Shown piece by piece: positions 1-9,025 of a stretch of DNA of 64,000 nt. Every line of letters starts with the position of its first letter. Position 1 is the stretch's first letter. The position numbers were made by a program, and so were the translations under genes. The stretch is from Bradyrhizobium macuxiense (GTDB lineage Bacteria; Pseudomonadota; Alphaproteobacteria; Rhizobiales; Xanthobacteraceae), in NCBI RefSeq assembly GCF_007993935.1, contig NZ_VITY01000009.1, forward strand, positions 356,036 through 420,035. The letters are read 5' to 3'. A model generated the notes under the pieces. The model did no database searches. It was not told the DNA's origin and saw only the letters and a program-made list of their open reading frames with translations.

Positions 1-53
1 GGAACCGGATTGCGGGGCTGGCAAGCAGACGCCGAAGGCGGACGAGGAAGCTC

Positions 54-1136
54 GTGTATCACCCGTCACCAAATCTCCTGCAGTGTCTCTATTCGCCGCA
101 ACGGATCGCTGCGGTGGTGGATGTCCTGTCCGAGGATGGGATCTCCGCGTCGCGCACGCTCGGCGGCGCCGATTTGAGGAGTGCCGACCTCAGGGATTCG
201 TCCGTGCGCGTCTCCTATCGGCAGGTCGAGACCGTGTTTCGCAATGCGATGCGGTTGTCGCGCGATCCGGCGATCGCGTTTCGTGCCGGCGCACGAATGC
301 ATGTCCTGGCTTACGGCATGTATGGTTATGCCATGCTGAGCAGCCCGACCCGCGCCGAAGTCATTGACTTCGCGGCCAAGTACGGCCGCGTTCTGGGTAC
401 AGTCGCCGACATCGACTTTGCCCGCAAGGACGACACGGTGAGCTGCCTGTTCGACCCTCTGCTCTCTCGCGATCCGGCTCATGACGTCTATCGATTCGCG
501 CTTGAGTTCGCCTTTGCGGCCTATCAGACGCTGAGCCGAGACATCTATGGCGGCTCGTTCCGCTTCTCGAAGCTCAGCGCCGCCTACACGACGCCGCCCC
601 ACGCCAAAACCTACGATCGCATCTTTCAGTGTCCGGTCGAGTTCGGCCAGTGCAAGAACGTGATGGAGTTCGACACGGCCTGGATCGACCATCCGGCGGC
701 CCGCCCCGACGAGATGACCAGGGCAATGGCGGGCCGAATCTGCCATCAGCATCTTGATCGGATCCGGCGTGACGATGGCCTCGCCGCCGACATCAGACGA
801 CGGCTGCTCGAACATCCCGGCCGCTTTCCGAGCATCGAGGCAATGGCGGCGGAGCTCGCGATTCATCCGCGGACATTCCGCCGCAGGCTGCAGCTGCAGC
901 AGCAGACGTACCGGCAGATCGTCTCCGAGGTCCGCATGCAGCTCGCGCTCGGCTATCTGCGCAACACCCAAATGACCAATGACGAGATCGCGGCGCGGCT
1001 GGACTACAGCGACGCGGCGAATTTCCGCCACGCCTTCGTCCGCTGGACCGGCAAGAGCCCGTCGGACTTCCGCAACGGCCGGGCATCGAGCCTCGCAGCA
1101 CGCGTGCAGGAATCATTGGCGGATGTCCCAAACTAA
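54..1136 (+). CDS. AraC family transcriptional regulator
   Basis: This is a 360-residue regulator of the AraC class with an N-terminal arabinose-binding-like (OruR/ArgR type) domain over roughly residues 25-215. The C-terminal double helix-turn-helix lies at about 258-342; its second half carries the family pattern DEIAARLDYSDAANFRHAF and ends near SPSDFRNG. The GTG start is preceded by a GAGGAAG-like ribosome site. It stands at the head of ten genes on the same strand that encode acid activation, esterification and phasin functions, so I infer that it activates this cluster. The inducer cannot be read from the sequence. The window opens only 53 bases upstream, so its own promoter is mostly out of view. 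Confidence 0.9.
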   Translation: MYHPSPNLLQCLYSPQRIAAVVDVLSEDGISASRTLGGADLRSADLRDSSVRVSYRQVETVFRNAMRLSRDPAIAFRAGARMHVLAYGMYGYAMLSSPTRAEVIDFAAKYGRVLGTVADIDFARKDDTVSCLFDPLLSRDPAHDVYRFALEFAFAAYQTLSRDIYGGSFRFSKLSAAYTTPPHAKTYDRIFQCPVEFGQCKNVMEFDTAWIDHPAARPDEMTRAMAGRICHQHLDRIRRDDGLAADIRRRLLEHPGRFPSIEAMAAELAIHPRTFRRRLQLQQQTYRQIVSEVRMQLALGYLRNTQMTNDEIAARLDYSDAANFRHAFVRWTGKSPSDFRNGRASSLAARVQESLADVPN

Positions 1137-1316
1137 CCGCTCAAGCGGGCCAATTGCACCTTTTACCCATCTGACCTGCCCGATAGCGTTTTGAGACCAA
1201 AAGAATGCACGGCTGCGCGGTCGGATTGATATGGAGCCGCTCGCGAAGCACGGCAGCGATCAAAAATGACGGGTCGTGGGGACACTCCACGCGATCCGGG
1301 AGGGGACATTTCTGAC

Positions 1317-2126
1317 ATGAAAACGGCCGTCGACCGTTCCGCGCCGCCGTCGCAACTCCTGCTCGCGCTCGAGGTGCGGGGAATCTGGGAGCTGCAGGCA
1401 TTCTTCGCAAGCTATCCGCTGCTTCGGCGCGCGCCGCGCGGCGATGGACATCCGGTACTCGTACTACCGGGGCTCTCCGCGAGCGATATCTCCACGCGAC
1501 CGCTGCGCGCCTACCTGAAGGCGCAAGGCTATGCGGTGCATGGCTGGAAGCTCGGGCCCAATCGCGGACCGCGACCCGGCGTCGAGGCCGCCATGGACGC
1601 AAGGCTGGCCGAGCTCGCCGAGCGATACCAGCGCAAGGTCAGCCTGATCGGATGGAGCCTCGGCGGGGTCTTTGCGCGCGAGATTGCGCGGCGTACGCCC
1701 GAGCTGGTGCGTCAGGTGATCACGCTCGGCAGCCCGTTCGCCAACGAGCCGAAGGCGAGCAATGCGTGGCGTCTCTATGAAGCCCTGAGCGAACGCCGTG
1801 TCGACGACTGGCCCGATCGGGATACGATGAAGCTGCCGCCGCCGGTGCCGAGCACGGCGATCTACTCGCGCACCGACGGCATCGTCTCATGGTGGGGCTG
1901 CCGCGAGCAGCATGCCGACAGGACGCAGAACATCGAGGTCGAAGGCAGTCATTGCGGGCTCGGACACAATCCGGCCGTGCTCTATGCGATCGCTGATCGG
2001 CTCGCGCTGCCGGAGGATGCTTGGTCGCCATTCGACCGCAGCGGTCTTCGCGGCTTGGTTTATCCCGATCCTGATCGTACCGAGGACAGCCCGTCTCTGT
2101 TTTGGCCGCGCGCGTCCGCGGCCTGA
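1317..2126 (+). CDS. alpha/beta hydrolase (lipase/esterase-like)
   Basis: The protein is a 269-residue alpha/beta hydrolase. The nucleophile elbow GWSLGG places the catalytic Ser at about residue 114. The likely acid is Asp187 (SRTDGIVSW) and the likely His is 212 (GSHCGLG). An LPGL motif near residue 50 follows the first core strand. I chose the ATG at 1317 because a GGGAGGGG ribosome site lies just ahead of it; an in-frame ATG at 1266 would add 17 proline- and glycine-rich residues with no homology signal. No signal peptide is visible, so it is probably cytoplasmic or granule-associated. It is clearly paralogous to the last gene of the cluster (10199-10975). Its substrate is unknown; acyl esters or a polyester are plausible given the phasin and acyltransferase neighbours. 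Confidence 0.85.
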   Translation: MKTAVDRSAPPSQLLLALEVRGIWELQAFFASYPLLRRAPRGDGHPVLVLPGLSASDISTRPLRAYLKAQGYAVHGWKLGPNRGPRPGVEAAMDARLAELAERYQRKVSLIGWSLGGVFAREIARRTPELVRQVITLGSPFANEPKASNAWRLYEALSERRVDDWPDRDTMKLPPPVPSTAIYSRTDGIVSWWGCREQHADRTQNIEVEGSHCGLGHNPAVLYAIADRLALPEDAWSPFDRSGLRGLVYPDPDRTEDSPSLFWPRASAA

Positions 2127-2186
2127 CGCGCAGCCCACCGGACGGCGTTTCGCCGCCAGCAGCCAAATACCAGAAGGAGGACATCG

Positions 2187-2627
2187 ATGGGGACCGATGA
2201 CAGCCAATCCGACGCAATGAGCATGGGCGCGATGCCCTGGCTCGGGGACCTGAAGAAAATGGCCGAGCGGTTCACGCTGCCCGGGATCGACATCGCCGCG
2301 CTGATCGAGTGGCAGCGCAAGGACATAGAGGCGTTGGCGGAAGCGAACCGGCAGGCCTATGAAGGCATCCAGGCGATGGTCAGCCGACGCAACGAGATCC
2401 TGCAGGAAACGCTCGCGCAGTGGCAGGCGGGGATGAAGGACCTCGCGAGCGGCGAAGCCATGACCAAGCAGGCGGAGAACGCCAAGCAGCAGGTCGAGAA
2501 GGCGGTCGCGAACTTCCGCGAGCTGTCGCAGCTGGAGGCGCAGGCGCGCAACAACGCCTGGAAAGTCATGCAGGACCGCATGCAGGAGAATTTCGCGAAC
2601 CTTCAGAAGCTGCTGCAGCCGAAGTAG
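2187..2627 (+). CDS. phasin family protein
   Basis: This 146-residue, highly helical and amphipathic protein matches the phasin family, which coats storage granules (polyhydroxyalkanoate, possibly neutral lipid). The pattern EAIxxWQRKDIEALAEANRQAYEG-like in the first half, followed by a long charged heptad-like region (about residues 60-140), is typical. A strong AGAAGGAGGA ribosome site sits seven bases before the ATG, which suggests high expression. It lies between a hydrolase and an SDR in a same-strand cluster that also contains a wax ester/triacylglycerol-type acyltransferase. That leaves open whether its granule is PHB or neutral lipid. There is no cysteine and no membrane segment. Confidence 0.88.
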   Translation: MGTDDSQSDAMSMGAMPWLGDLKKMAERFTLPGIDIAALIEWQRKDIEALAEANRQAYEGIQAMVSRRNEILQETLAQWQAGMKDLASGEAMTKQAENAKQQVEKAVANFRELSQLEAQARNNAWKVMQDRMQENFANLQKLLQPK

Positions 2628-2666
2628 CGCCTGTGCGCGCGAGGAGCCAACCCACCGGAGGATGCC

Positions 2667-3434
2667 ATGAGCCTGGCCAAGTTGCAGGACCTGACCGGCC
2701 GCGTCGCGCTCGTGACGGGCGGATCGAGAGGCCTTGGTCTTCAGATCGCCGAGGTGCTGGGCGAGCTCGGCGCAAAGGTCGCGATCACCGCTCGCAAGCA
2801 CGACGAGCTCGAGACCGCGGCCGCGCACCTGAAAGGGCTGGGGATCGAGGCGCTGCCGGTGGTTTGCGACATGGGCAGGCTGGAGACGATCCCGCCGATG
2901 GTCGAGCAGGTCGTGGCCGCGCTCGGCCCGATCGACATCCTGGTCAACAATGCCGGCACTTCATGGGGCGCGCCGACGATCGAGCACGCGCTCGACGGCT
3001 GGAACAAGGTGATCAACCTGAACGTGACCGCGATCTTCATCGCCACGCAGGAGGTCGGCCGCCGCTGCATGGTGCCGCGGCGGAGCGGCAAGGTGATCAA
3101 CATCGCCTCGATCCAGGGACTGACCGGCTGCTATCCGGAAGGCACGCCGACGCTGGCCTACAACGCCAGCAAGGGCGCCGTCGTCAACCTGACCCGCACG
3201 CTGGCGAATGAATGGGCGCCGCTCGGCATCAACGTCAATGCGATCGCGCCGGGCTATTTCCCGACCAAGATGACCGCGCAACTCGATCAGAGTGCGACCG
3301 CGCACATGGCGCCGATGAACCGCGAAGGCGGCCCCGAAGATCTCAAGGGCGTCGCCGCGCTGCTTGCCTCCGATGCGTGTGCATTCATCACCGGCCAGAC
3401 CATTGCGGTCGATGGCGGCGTCACGGCCGTCTGA
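2667..3434 (+). CDS. SDR family NAD(P)-dependent oxidoreductase
   Basis: This is a classical short-chain dehydrogenase of 255 residues. The cofactor motif TGGSRGLG is at 17-24, NNAG at 94-97, the catalytic Ser near 148, and Tyr165 and Lys169 fall in YNASK. The C-terminus keeps the usual ITGQTIAVDGG strand. A CGGAGG ribosome site precedes the ATG. The gene sits 39 bases after the phasin gene and 28 bases before the acyl-CoA ligase, so it is almost certainly co-transcribed with them. The family includes 3-oxoacyl and gluconate-type reductases; the substrate cannot be assigned, but a hydroxy/oxo acyl or alcohol step would suit the cluster. Confidence 0.88.
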   Translation: MSLAKLQDLTGRVALVTGGSRGLGLQIAEVLGELGAKVAITARKHDELETAAAHLKGLGIEALPVVCDMGRLETIPPMVEQVVAALGPIDILVNNAGTSWGAPTIEHALDGWNKVINLNVTAIFIATQEVGRRCMVPRRSGKVINIASIQGLTGCYPEGTPTLAYNASKGAVVNLTRTLANEWAPLGINVNAIAPGYFPTKMTAQLDQSATAHMAPMNREGGPEDLKGVAALLASDACAFITGQTIAVDGGVTAV

Positions 3435-3462
3435 CCTGAGAGACCATAGAGGGAGAGATCTC

Positions 3463-5172
3463 ATGAACGACATGCCCTGGATCCGATCCTATCCCGACGG
3501 CGTGCACTGGGATATCAAGATCGCTCCCGGACCGGTGCAGGGGATTCTCGACGAGGCCGTTGCCAAATGGCCGATGCGTCCTGCCATCGATTTCCTGGGC
3601 AAGCGGATCAGCTATGCCGAGCTCGGGCGGCTCACCGATCGCGTGGCCAAGGGCCTGCAGCTGCTCGGCGTGAAGCCGGGCGTCCATGTCGGCCTCTATC
3701 TGCCCAACACGCCGCATTACATCATTGCGTTCTTCGGCATCCTCAAGGCCGGCGGCACGGCGGTCAATTACTCGCCGCTCGACGCCGCCAAGGTGCTTGA
3801 ACACAAGATCGAGGACAGCCGCACCGATATCCTGATCACCCTCGACATGGCTGCGCTCTATCCGCAGATGGCGGCGATGCTCGGCAAGACGAGATTGAAG
3901 AAGCTCGTGGTCGGTTCGCTTGGTGAGATCACGGCCGATCCCGACGCCGTCATCAACGAGATGAAGGCGGCCAAGCAACTGAGCGAAGTCGCCTGGGATG
4001 ATCATCACGTCAGCTTTGGTCAGCTGATCCACAATGACGGCGCCTGCGAGACCTATCCGATCGCCGATCCGCGCGAGACGATCGCCGTTCTGCAATATAC
4101 CGGCGGCACCACGGGGCTGCCGAAAGGCGCGATGCTCACGCACGCCAACCTGACCAGTGCGTGCCAGCAGTACCGGGCCACAACGGCGGGCTCGCCACCG
4201 GTGCTGGTGGATGGGCAGGAGCGTTTCCTGGCCGTTCTGCCACCGTTCCACATCTACGCGCTGTCCGTGAATGTGCTGTTCGGCGTCCTGATGGGCGCCG
4301 AGATCATCCAGCATGTCCGCTTCGATCCGAAGGCCGCGCTCGAGGAAATCTCGACGAAATCGGTCAGCGTCTTCTGCGGGGTGCCGACGATGTTCACCGC
4401 GCTGATCAACCATCCTGAGACGCCGAAGCACAGCCTGCGCACGCTCAAATATTGCGGGTCCGGCGGCGCGCCGCTGCCGCTCGAGGTGGCGCAGCAGTTC
4501 GCGTCGATCACCGGCTGCAGCCTGAGCGAGGGCTGGGGCATGACCGAGACCTCGCCGAGTGGAACCTTCACGCCGGCGCAGCCGGGAGCGACGCGCAAGG
4601 CCGGCTCCTGCGGCATGCCGATGCCCGGGATCGTGATCAAGTTCCTCGATGTCGACAACAGCAGCAGCTACGTCCCGCTCGGCGAGCGCGGCGAAATCTG
4701 CATCAGTGGCCCCAATGTGATGAAGGGCTACTGGAATAAGCCGGACGCGACGGCCGAGGTCACGACATCAGACGGGTTTCTGCGCACCGGCGATGTCGGC
4801 TACATGGATGAAGACGGATTCATCTTCATCGTGGACCGCACCAAGGACATGCTCCTGTGCAGCGGATTCAACGTCTATCCGCGTGTCCTCGAAGAGGCGA
4901 TCTACAAATATCCGGCGGTCGAGGAGGTCGCCGTGATCGGCATCCGCGACGAGTATCGCGGCCAGTCGCCGAAGGCCTTCGTCAAGCTGAAGGCGGATGC
5001 CAAGCCGTTCAAGCTCGAAGAGCTGCAGACGTTTCTAAAGGACAAGCTGGGCAAGCACGAGATGGTGCACGCGCTCGAGATCCGCGCCGAGCTGCCGAAA
5101 ACCGCGGTCGGCAAGCTCTCGAAGAAGGAGCTTTACGACGAGGAGGAACGCAAGGCCCAGGCGCAGGCATGA
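3463..5172 (+). CDS. AMP-forming acyl-CoA ligase (long-chain or dicarboxylate type)
   Basis: The 569-residue enzyme belongs to the acyl-adenylate-forming family (ANL): it joins a carboxylic acid to CoA with ATP, releasing AMP and pyrophosphate. The P-loop-like YTGGTTGLPKGA lies at about 211-222, GWGMTETSP is the A5 motif, RTGD ends at about residue 444, and the catalytic Lys is near 551 in AVGKLSKKEL. The ATG at 3463 follows a GAGGGAGAG site; a longer reading frame from 3364 overlaps the preceding gene and is rejected. The N-terminus resembles the pimeloyl-CoA ligase (PimA) group of Rhodopseudomonas and Bradyrhizobium, so a medium- or long-chain mono- or dicarboxylate is the likely substrate. 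The AMP it makes could be recycled by the adenylate kinase encoded downstream. Confidence 0.9.
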   Translation: MNDMPWIRSYPDGVHWDIKIAPGPVQGILDEAVAKWPMRPAIDFLGKRISYAELGRLTDRVAKGLQLLGVKPGVHVGLYLPNTPHYIIAFFGILKAGGTAVNYSPLDAAKVLEHKIEDSRTDILITLDMAALYPQMAAMLGKTRLKKLVVGSLGEITADPDAVINEMKAAKQLSEVAWDDHHVSFGQLIHNDGACETYPIADPRETIAVLQYTGGTTGLPKGAMLTHANLTSACQQYRATTAGSPPVLVDGQERFLAVLPPFHIYALSVNVLFGVLMGAEIIQHVRFDPKAALEEISTKSVSVFCGVPTMFTALINHPETPKHSLRTLKYCGSGGAPLPLEVAQQFASITGCSLSEGWGMTETSPSGTFTPAQPGATRKAGSCGMPMPGIVIKFLDVDNSSSYVPLGERGEICISGPNVMKGYWNKPDATAEVTTSDGFLRTGDVGYMDEDGFIFIVDRTKDMLLCSGFNVYPRVLEEAIYKYPAVEEVAVIGIRDEYRGQSPKAFVKLKADAKPFKLEELQTFLKDKLGKHEMVHALEIRAELPKTAVGKLSKKELYDEEERKAQAQA

Positions 5173-5343
5173 GATCGCCTGCGTGAGCCGGCCGATGCGG
5201 GGAGCGGCCGAGGGAGAAGCCCACCCTCGAACCCCGTTCGCCGGTATCGGGCCCTGACAGGAATGCGATGACCGCGGCCCGCAAGGCTTGGGCAAAGGTC
5301 GTCAGCTGCGGCGATTGCCGTCACAGCGTCACGGGAGGAAAGC

Positions 5344-6891
5344 ATGGACCAACTCAGCAGCATGGATGCATCGTTCCTGCATCTCGAAACACCGGAAACG
5401 CCGATGCATGTCGGCAGCCTGATGATCTTCGATCTTCCCGAGGGCTACCAGGGCGACTACTACGAGGACGTCAAGGAGATGCTCGGCAAGCGGCTGCATC
5501 TCTCGGCGTTGCTGAACCGCAAGCTGGCGCAGATGCCGTTCCAGCTCGCCGAGCCGGTCTGGATCGAGGATGACGATATCGAACTCGATTACCACGTGCG
5601 TACCGTCACCTTGCGGCGCCCGGGGACGATGGCACAGCTCGAGCAGCTCGTCGCGCGGTTGCACGCCTCGCTGCTCGACCGCAGCCGTCCGCTCTGGGAG
5701 ATGTATGTCATCGACGGCCTCGAGAACGGGCAGGTCGCATTCTACACCAAGGCCCATCACAGCGGGGTCGACGGCAAAGCCGGCGTCGAGCTCGCCAAGG
5801 TGCTTTATGACGTCACGCCCACGATGCGCGAAGTGCCGCCGCCGCGGCGCAAGCGCGCCGCTGCGCAATACCAGCTCGGTGTAACCGAGCTGTTGCAGGC
5901 GGCGGCCAACAACGCCGCCCAGCAGTATCGCAAGCTCGCGGAACTGCTTCCGACGGCCGCCAAGGCGCTCGGCACCGCTGCGAGCGTGATGGCCAGCCAG
6001 CGGTCGCAGAAGGGGGAGCGCTCGCTCAGTCTCGGCCTGGCGCCGAAGACCGTGTTCAACGATTCCATCACCAACCAGCGCTCCTATAGCACCATGACGT
6101 TGCCGCTCGCCGACATCAAGGCCCTGGGCAGACGCGTCGGCGGCACAGTCAACACCATCGTCATGGCGATGTGCAGCATCGCGCTGCAACGCTTTCTCAC
6201 CGAGCGCGGTCTGCTGCCCAAGGAAGCGCTGATCGCGATGGTACCGGTCAGCCTGCGCGCCGAGGGCGACAAGGCGATGAACAACCAGGTCTCGGCGGTG
6301 CGCGTTGACCTGGCGACCGATATCGACGATCTGCCGACCCGCTTCAAGGCGATCCATGCCTCGTCCGAGGCGGCCAAGGCGGTGGTGCGCGAGCTCAAGC
6401 CGGTGCTCGGTGTCGATGTGCCGATCACGGGTTCGCCGTGGCTGATGACCGGACTCGCTTCGCTGCTCGGCCGCTCCAATCTTGCAAGCCGCCTGCCGGC
6501 GGCTGGCAACGTGCTGATCTCCAACGTGCCGGGACCGGGGCAGCATCTCTACATGGCGGGCGCCCGGATGGTGCACTATTTCCCGGTCTCGATCCCCTAT
6601 CACGGCAGCGCGTTGAACATCACGGTGCACAGCTACGCCGGCCTGCTCGAGTTCGGCCTGACCGCGTGCCGACGGGTGCTGTCGCAGGACGAGTCCTACG
6701 AGATGATCGAGCATCTGCGGGCGGCGCTGCGCGAAATCGAGGCCCTGCCGCAGGTCGAGATCGTCGAGTTGAAGACGCCGGGTGCCGATCAATCGAAGGT
6801 CAAATCCGCGGCGGCAGCTTCGGTGACGGTCATTCAGCCGGATGAGACCGCGCCGGTTGCCGCAAACGACAAGGCGAGCCGGGCCGGCTAG
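5344..6891 (+). CDS. wax ester synthase/diacylglycerol acyltransferase (WS/DGAT)
   Basis: The 515-residue protein has the WS/DGAT layout. The catalytic HHxxxDG motif is intact as HHSGVDG at residues 138-144, and the late motif NVPGPG occurs in the second domain. The enzymes of this family move an acyl group from acyl-CoA to a fatty alcohol or diacylglycerol at the membrane or lipid-body surface. The start MDQLSSMDASFLHLE is the usual family N-terminus and follows a GGGAGGAAA ribosome site. The gap of 171 bases after the acyl-CoA ligase contains no gene and no clear terminator. Together with the ligase and phasin this gene defines the cluster as concerned with storage or export of acyl esters. 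Length and motifs suggest a functional enzyme. Confidence 0.92.
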   Translation: MDQLSSMDASFLHLETPETPMHVGSLMIFDLPEGYQGDYYEDVKEMLGKRLHLSALLNRKLAQMPFQLAEPVWIEDDDIELDYHVRTVTLRRPGTMAQLEQLVARLHASLLDRSRPLWEMYVIDGLENGQVAFYTKAHHSGVDGKAGVELAKVLYDVTPTMREVPPPRRKRAAAQYQLGVTELLQAAANNAAQQYRKLAELLPTAAKALGTAASVMASQRSQKGERSLSLGLAPKTVFNDSITNQRSYSTMTLPLADIKALGRRVGGTVNTIVMAMCSIALQRFLTERGLLPKEALIAMVPVSLRAEGDKAMNNQVSAVRVDLATDIDDLPTRFKAIHASSEAAKAVVRELKPVLGVDVPITGSPWLMTGLASLLGRSNLASRLPAAGNVLISNVPGPGQHLYMAGARMVHYFPVSIPYHGSALNITVHSYAGLLEFGLTACRRVLSQDESYEMIEHLRAALREIEALPQVEIVELKTPGADQSKVKSAAAASVTVIQPDETAPVAANDKASRAG

Positions 6892-6988
6892 CAAGCCCGG
6901 CGGGTTGGGCAATCACGTCCCCGGCGGTCGCGGCGCGGCCGGATCGCCTTCGGGTCTCGAAATTGAAGAACATTTGGAGGAAACCGGA

Positions 6989-8326
6989 ATGCACCCGTCC
7001 GCTGCGAGCAAGGGATTGCTGTCTCTCCTGGAGAGCCCTGCGCATAAATCGCTGTTCTCGAAGATCGATTGGCGCCTGATCCCGCTGTTGCTGATCGCCT
7101 ATATGATCGCCTATCTCGACCGCATCAATATCGGCTATGCGCAGCTGCAGATGAAGCAGACCCTGCCGTTCGACGAGGCGGTATACGGCCTTGGCGCGGG
7201 TATCTTCTTTGTCGGCTATTTCCTGTTCGAGGTGCCGAGCAATCTGCTCCTGGAGAGGATCGGCGCCCGCAAGACGCTGTTGCGGATCATGCTGCTGTGG
7301 GGGCTGGCGGCAACAGCCATGATGTTCGTGTCGACGCCGTTCCAGTTCTATCTGGTGCGGTTCCTGCTCGGCGTGTTCGAGGCCGGCTTCTTTCCCGGCG
7401 TCATTCTCTATTTCACCTACTGGTATCCCTCGGTGCGTCGAGGACAGGTGATCGCGACCTTCATGTCGGCGACAACAATCGTGTCGGTGATCGCCGGTCC
7501 GCTATGCGGCTCGATCCTGAAATACTTCGACGGTGCCGGCGGCCTTCATGGCTGGCAGTGGCTGTTCCTGGTGCAGGGACTGCCGGCGCTGATCCTCGGT
7601 GTCCTCGTCTATGTCCTGCTTGAGGACAAGCCCGAACAGGCTGCTTGGCTGTCGAAGGATGAGAAAGCCCTGCTCGCGGAGTCCTTCCAGCACGATGAGA
7701 AGGATGTCGAGAGCGAGCCCTCGGGGACGTTCGGGCAGATGCTGAAGGACCCCAAGGTCTATGTGCTCTCGTTCGTCTATCTGCTGCTGCTCGGCGCGAC
7801 CTACACGATGGTGTTCTGGCTGCCGACCCTGATCCAGAGCTGGGGCATCAAGGATCTGTTTCTCGTTGGCGTATATGCCGCGATCCCGAATGCGGCAGGA
7901 GTGATCGGCATGATCCTGATCGGCCGCCATTCGGACAAATGGCACGAGCGGCGATGGCATTATGCCGCCTGCGTCGGCATCGCTGCTCTCGGCCTGCTCA
8001 TCACGACGCTGCTCCAGGGGAACCTGGTCGGATCGATCCTTGCGCTGTCCTTTGCCGTGATCGGAATTGCGTCGGCGACGCCGCTGTTCTTCGCGTTGAC
8101 CAGCGAATATCTCTCCACCGGCGCGGCCGCCGGCGGGCTTGCGCTGATCAGCAGCCTCGGAAACCTCGGTCCGGCGATCAGTCCCACGATCAACGGCCTG
8201 ATCGTGCGCAGCACCGGCGACAACATCTACAGCATGTACTTCGTGATGGCGCTCTACCTGCTGTCCGGATTGCTGTTGCTGCTGTCGGTGCGGCCTGCGC
8301 CGAGTGCGCGATTGGCGATGGCGTGA
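6989..8326 (+). CDS. MFS transporter, anion:cation symporter type
   Basis: This is a 445-residue major facilitator with twelve predicted membrane helices. The first loop has the LDRINIGYAQLQM signature of the anion:cation symporter (ACS) branch, which takes up organic anions such as phthalate, tartrate or hexuronates with protons. The ATG at 6989 is chosen because TGGAGG lies eight bases upstream; an earlier in-frame start would overlap the acyltransferase gene. The middle cytoplasmic loop (LEDKPEQAAWLSKDEKALL) is also typical. In this setting it may import the carboxylic acid that the upstream ligase activates, but that is inference. Confidence 0.88.
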   Translation: MHPSAASKGLLSLLESPAHKSLFSKIDWRLIPLLLIAYMIAYLDRINIGYAQLQMKQTLPFDEAVYGLGAGIFFVGYFLFEVPSNLLLERIGARKTLLRIMLLWGLAATAMMFVSTPFQFYLVRFLLGVFEAGFFPGVILYFTYWYPSVRRGQVIATFMSATTIVSVIAGPLCGSILKYFDGAGGLHGWQWLFLVQGLPALILGVLVYVLLEDKPEQAAWLSKDEKALLAESFQHDEKDVESEPSGTFGQMLKDPKVYVLSFVYLLLLGATYTMVFWLPTLIQSWGIKDLFLVGVYAAIPNAAGVIGMILIGRHSDKWHERRWHYAACVGIAALGLLITTLLQGNLVGSILALSFAVIGIASATPLFFALTSEYLSTGAAAGGLALISSLGNLGPAISPTINGLIVRSTGDNIYSMYFVMALYLLSGLLLLLSVRPAPSARLAMA

Positions 8327-8429
8327 CAAGAGCTCCGGCGAGGCCGGCCAACGCGGCGGAGACGGGTCTCCCGCTGCTGGCGGCCGCCGCAATGCCGTTG
8401 GCGATGATACGAGTATCGGGACGCAAGCG

Positions 8430-9014
8430 ATGAGGATTGTTCTGCTGGGGCCGCCTGGCGCAGGCAAGGGTACGCAGGCGCGGCGCCTCGTTGAGGAGTA
8501 CGGCATCCCGCATCTCTCCACCGGAGATATGCTGCGCGCCGCGGTCGATGCGGAAACCTGCATCGGCCGGAAAGTCAGGGAAACGATGGCGAACGGCGGG
8601 CTCGTGCCGGATCAGCTCGTCATCGCCGCGGTGATCGAACGCATCTCGCAACCGGACACCGAGCGCGGCTTTGTGCTCGACGGCTTCCCGCGGACGATCG
8701 CTCAGGCGGTCAGCTTCGACGACCTGCTCGATACCGAGGGCCTCACGCTCGACCATGTCGTTGAGCTCAAGGCGGATGAAACGGTGTTGCTGGATCGCAT
8801 CGAGCAAAGGGCCCGCGAAACGCGCGAGCAGGGCGCCGCGGCGCGCGCCGACGACAATCATGAAACGCTCAAGGCACGTATCGACGCCTACAACGAACAG
8901 ACGGCGCCGCTGGTCGACTATTATCGCTCGCGGAACCTGCTCAGGAGCGTCGACGGGTTGCAGCCGGTCGAGGTCGTGGCCTCTGACGTCTTGAGGGCGA
9001 TCGTGCAAGTTTGA
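8430..9014 (+). CDS. adk: adenylate kinase, short (lid-less) form
   Basis: The 194-residue protein has the P-loop GPPGAGKGT at residues 7-15, the TGDMLRAA nucleotide-binding segment and LDGFPRT at about 84-90. Instead of the 35-40 residue zinc/beta LID domain it has a short helical connection (RARETREQGAAARADDNHETL), the so-called short form. It interconverts ATP + AMP and 2 ADP. The ATG is in frame with an earlier open stretch that overlaps the transporter gene; MRIVLLGPPG is the standard N-terminus. Its place in a lipid cluster rather than a ribosomal protein operon suggests a second, dedicated copy that removes AMP produced by the acyl-CoA ligase. That is a hypothesis. Confidence 0.88.
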   Translation: MRIVLLGPPGAGKGTQARRLVEEYGIPHLSTGDMLRAAVDAETCIGRKVRETMANGGLVPDQLVIAAVIERISQPDTERGFVLDGFPRTIAQAVSFDDLLDTEGLTLDHVVELKADETVLLDRIEQRARETREQGAAARADDNHETLKARIDAYNEQTAPLVDYYRSRNLLRSVDGLQPVEVVASDVLRAIVQV

Positions 9015-9025
9015 TCGGAGATGTG

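Noticed and set aside
3364..3462. Longer N-terminus for the acyl-CoA ligase
   Set aside because: It overlaps the SDR gene, has no ribosome site and adds a non-conserved segment; the ATG at 3463 has a good site.
5329..6912. 527-codon frame opposite the WS/DGAT gene
   Set aside because: Antisense shadow; the sense frame carries the HHSGVDG active site.
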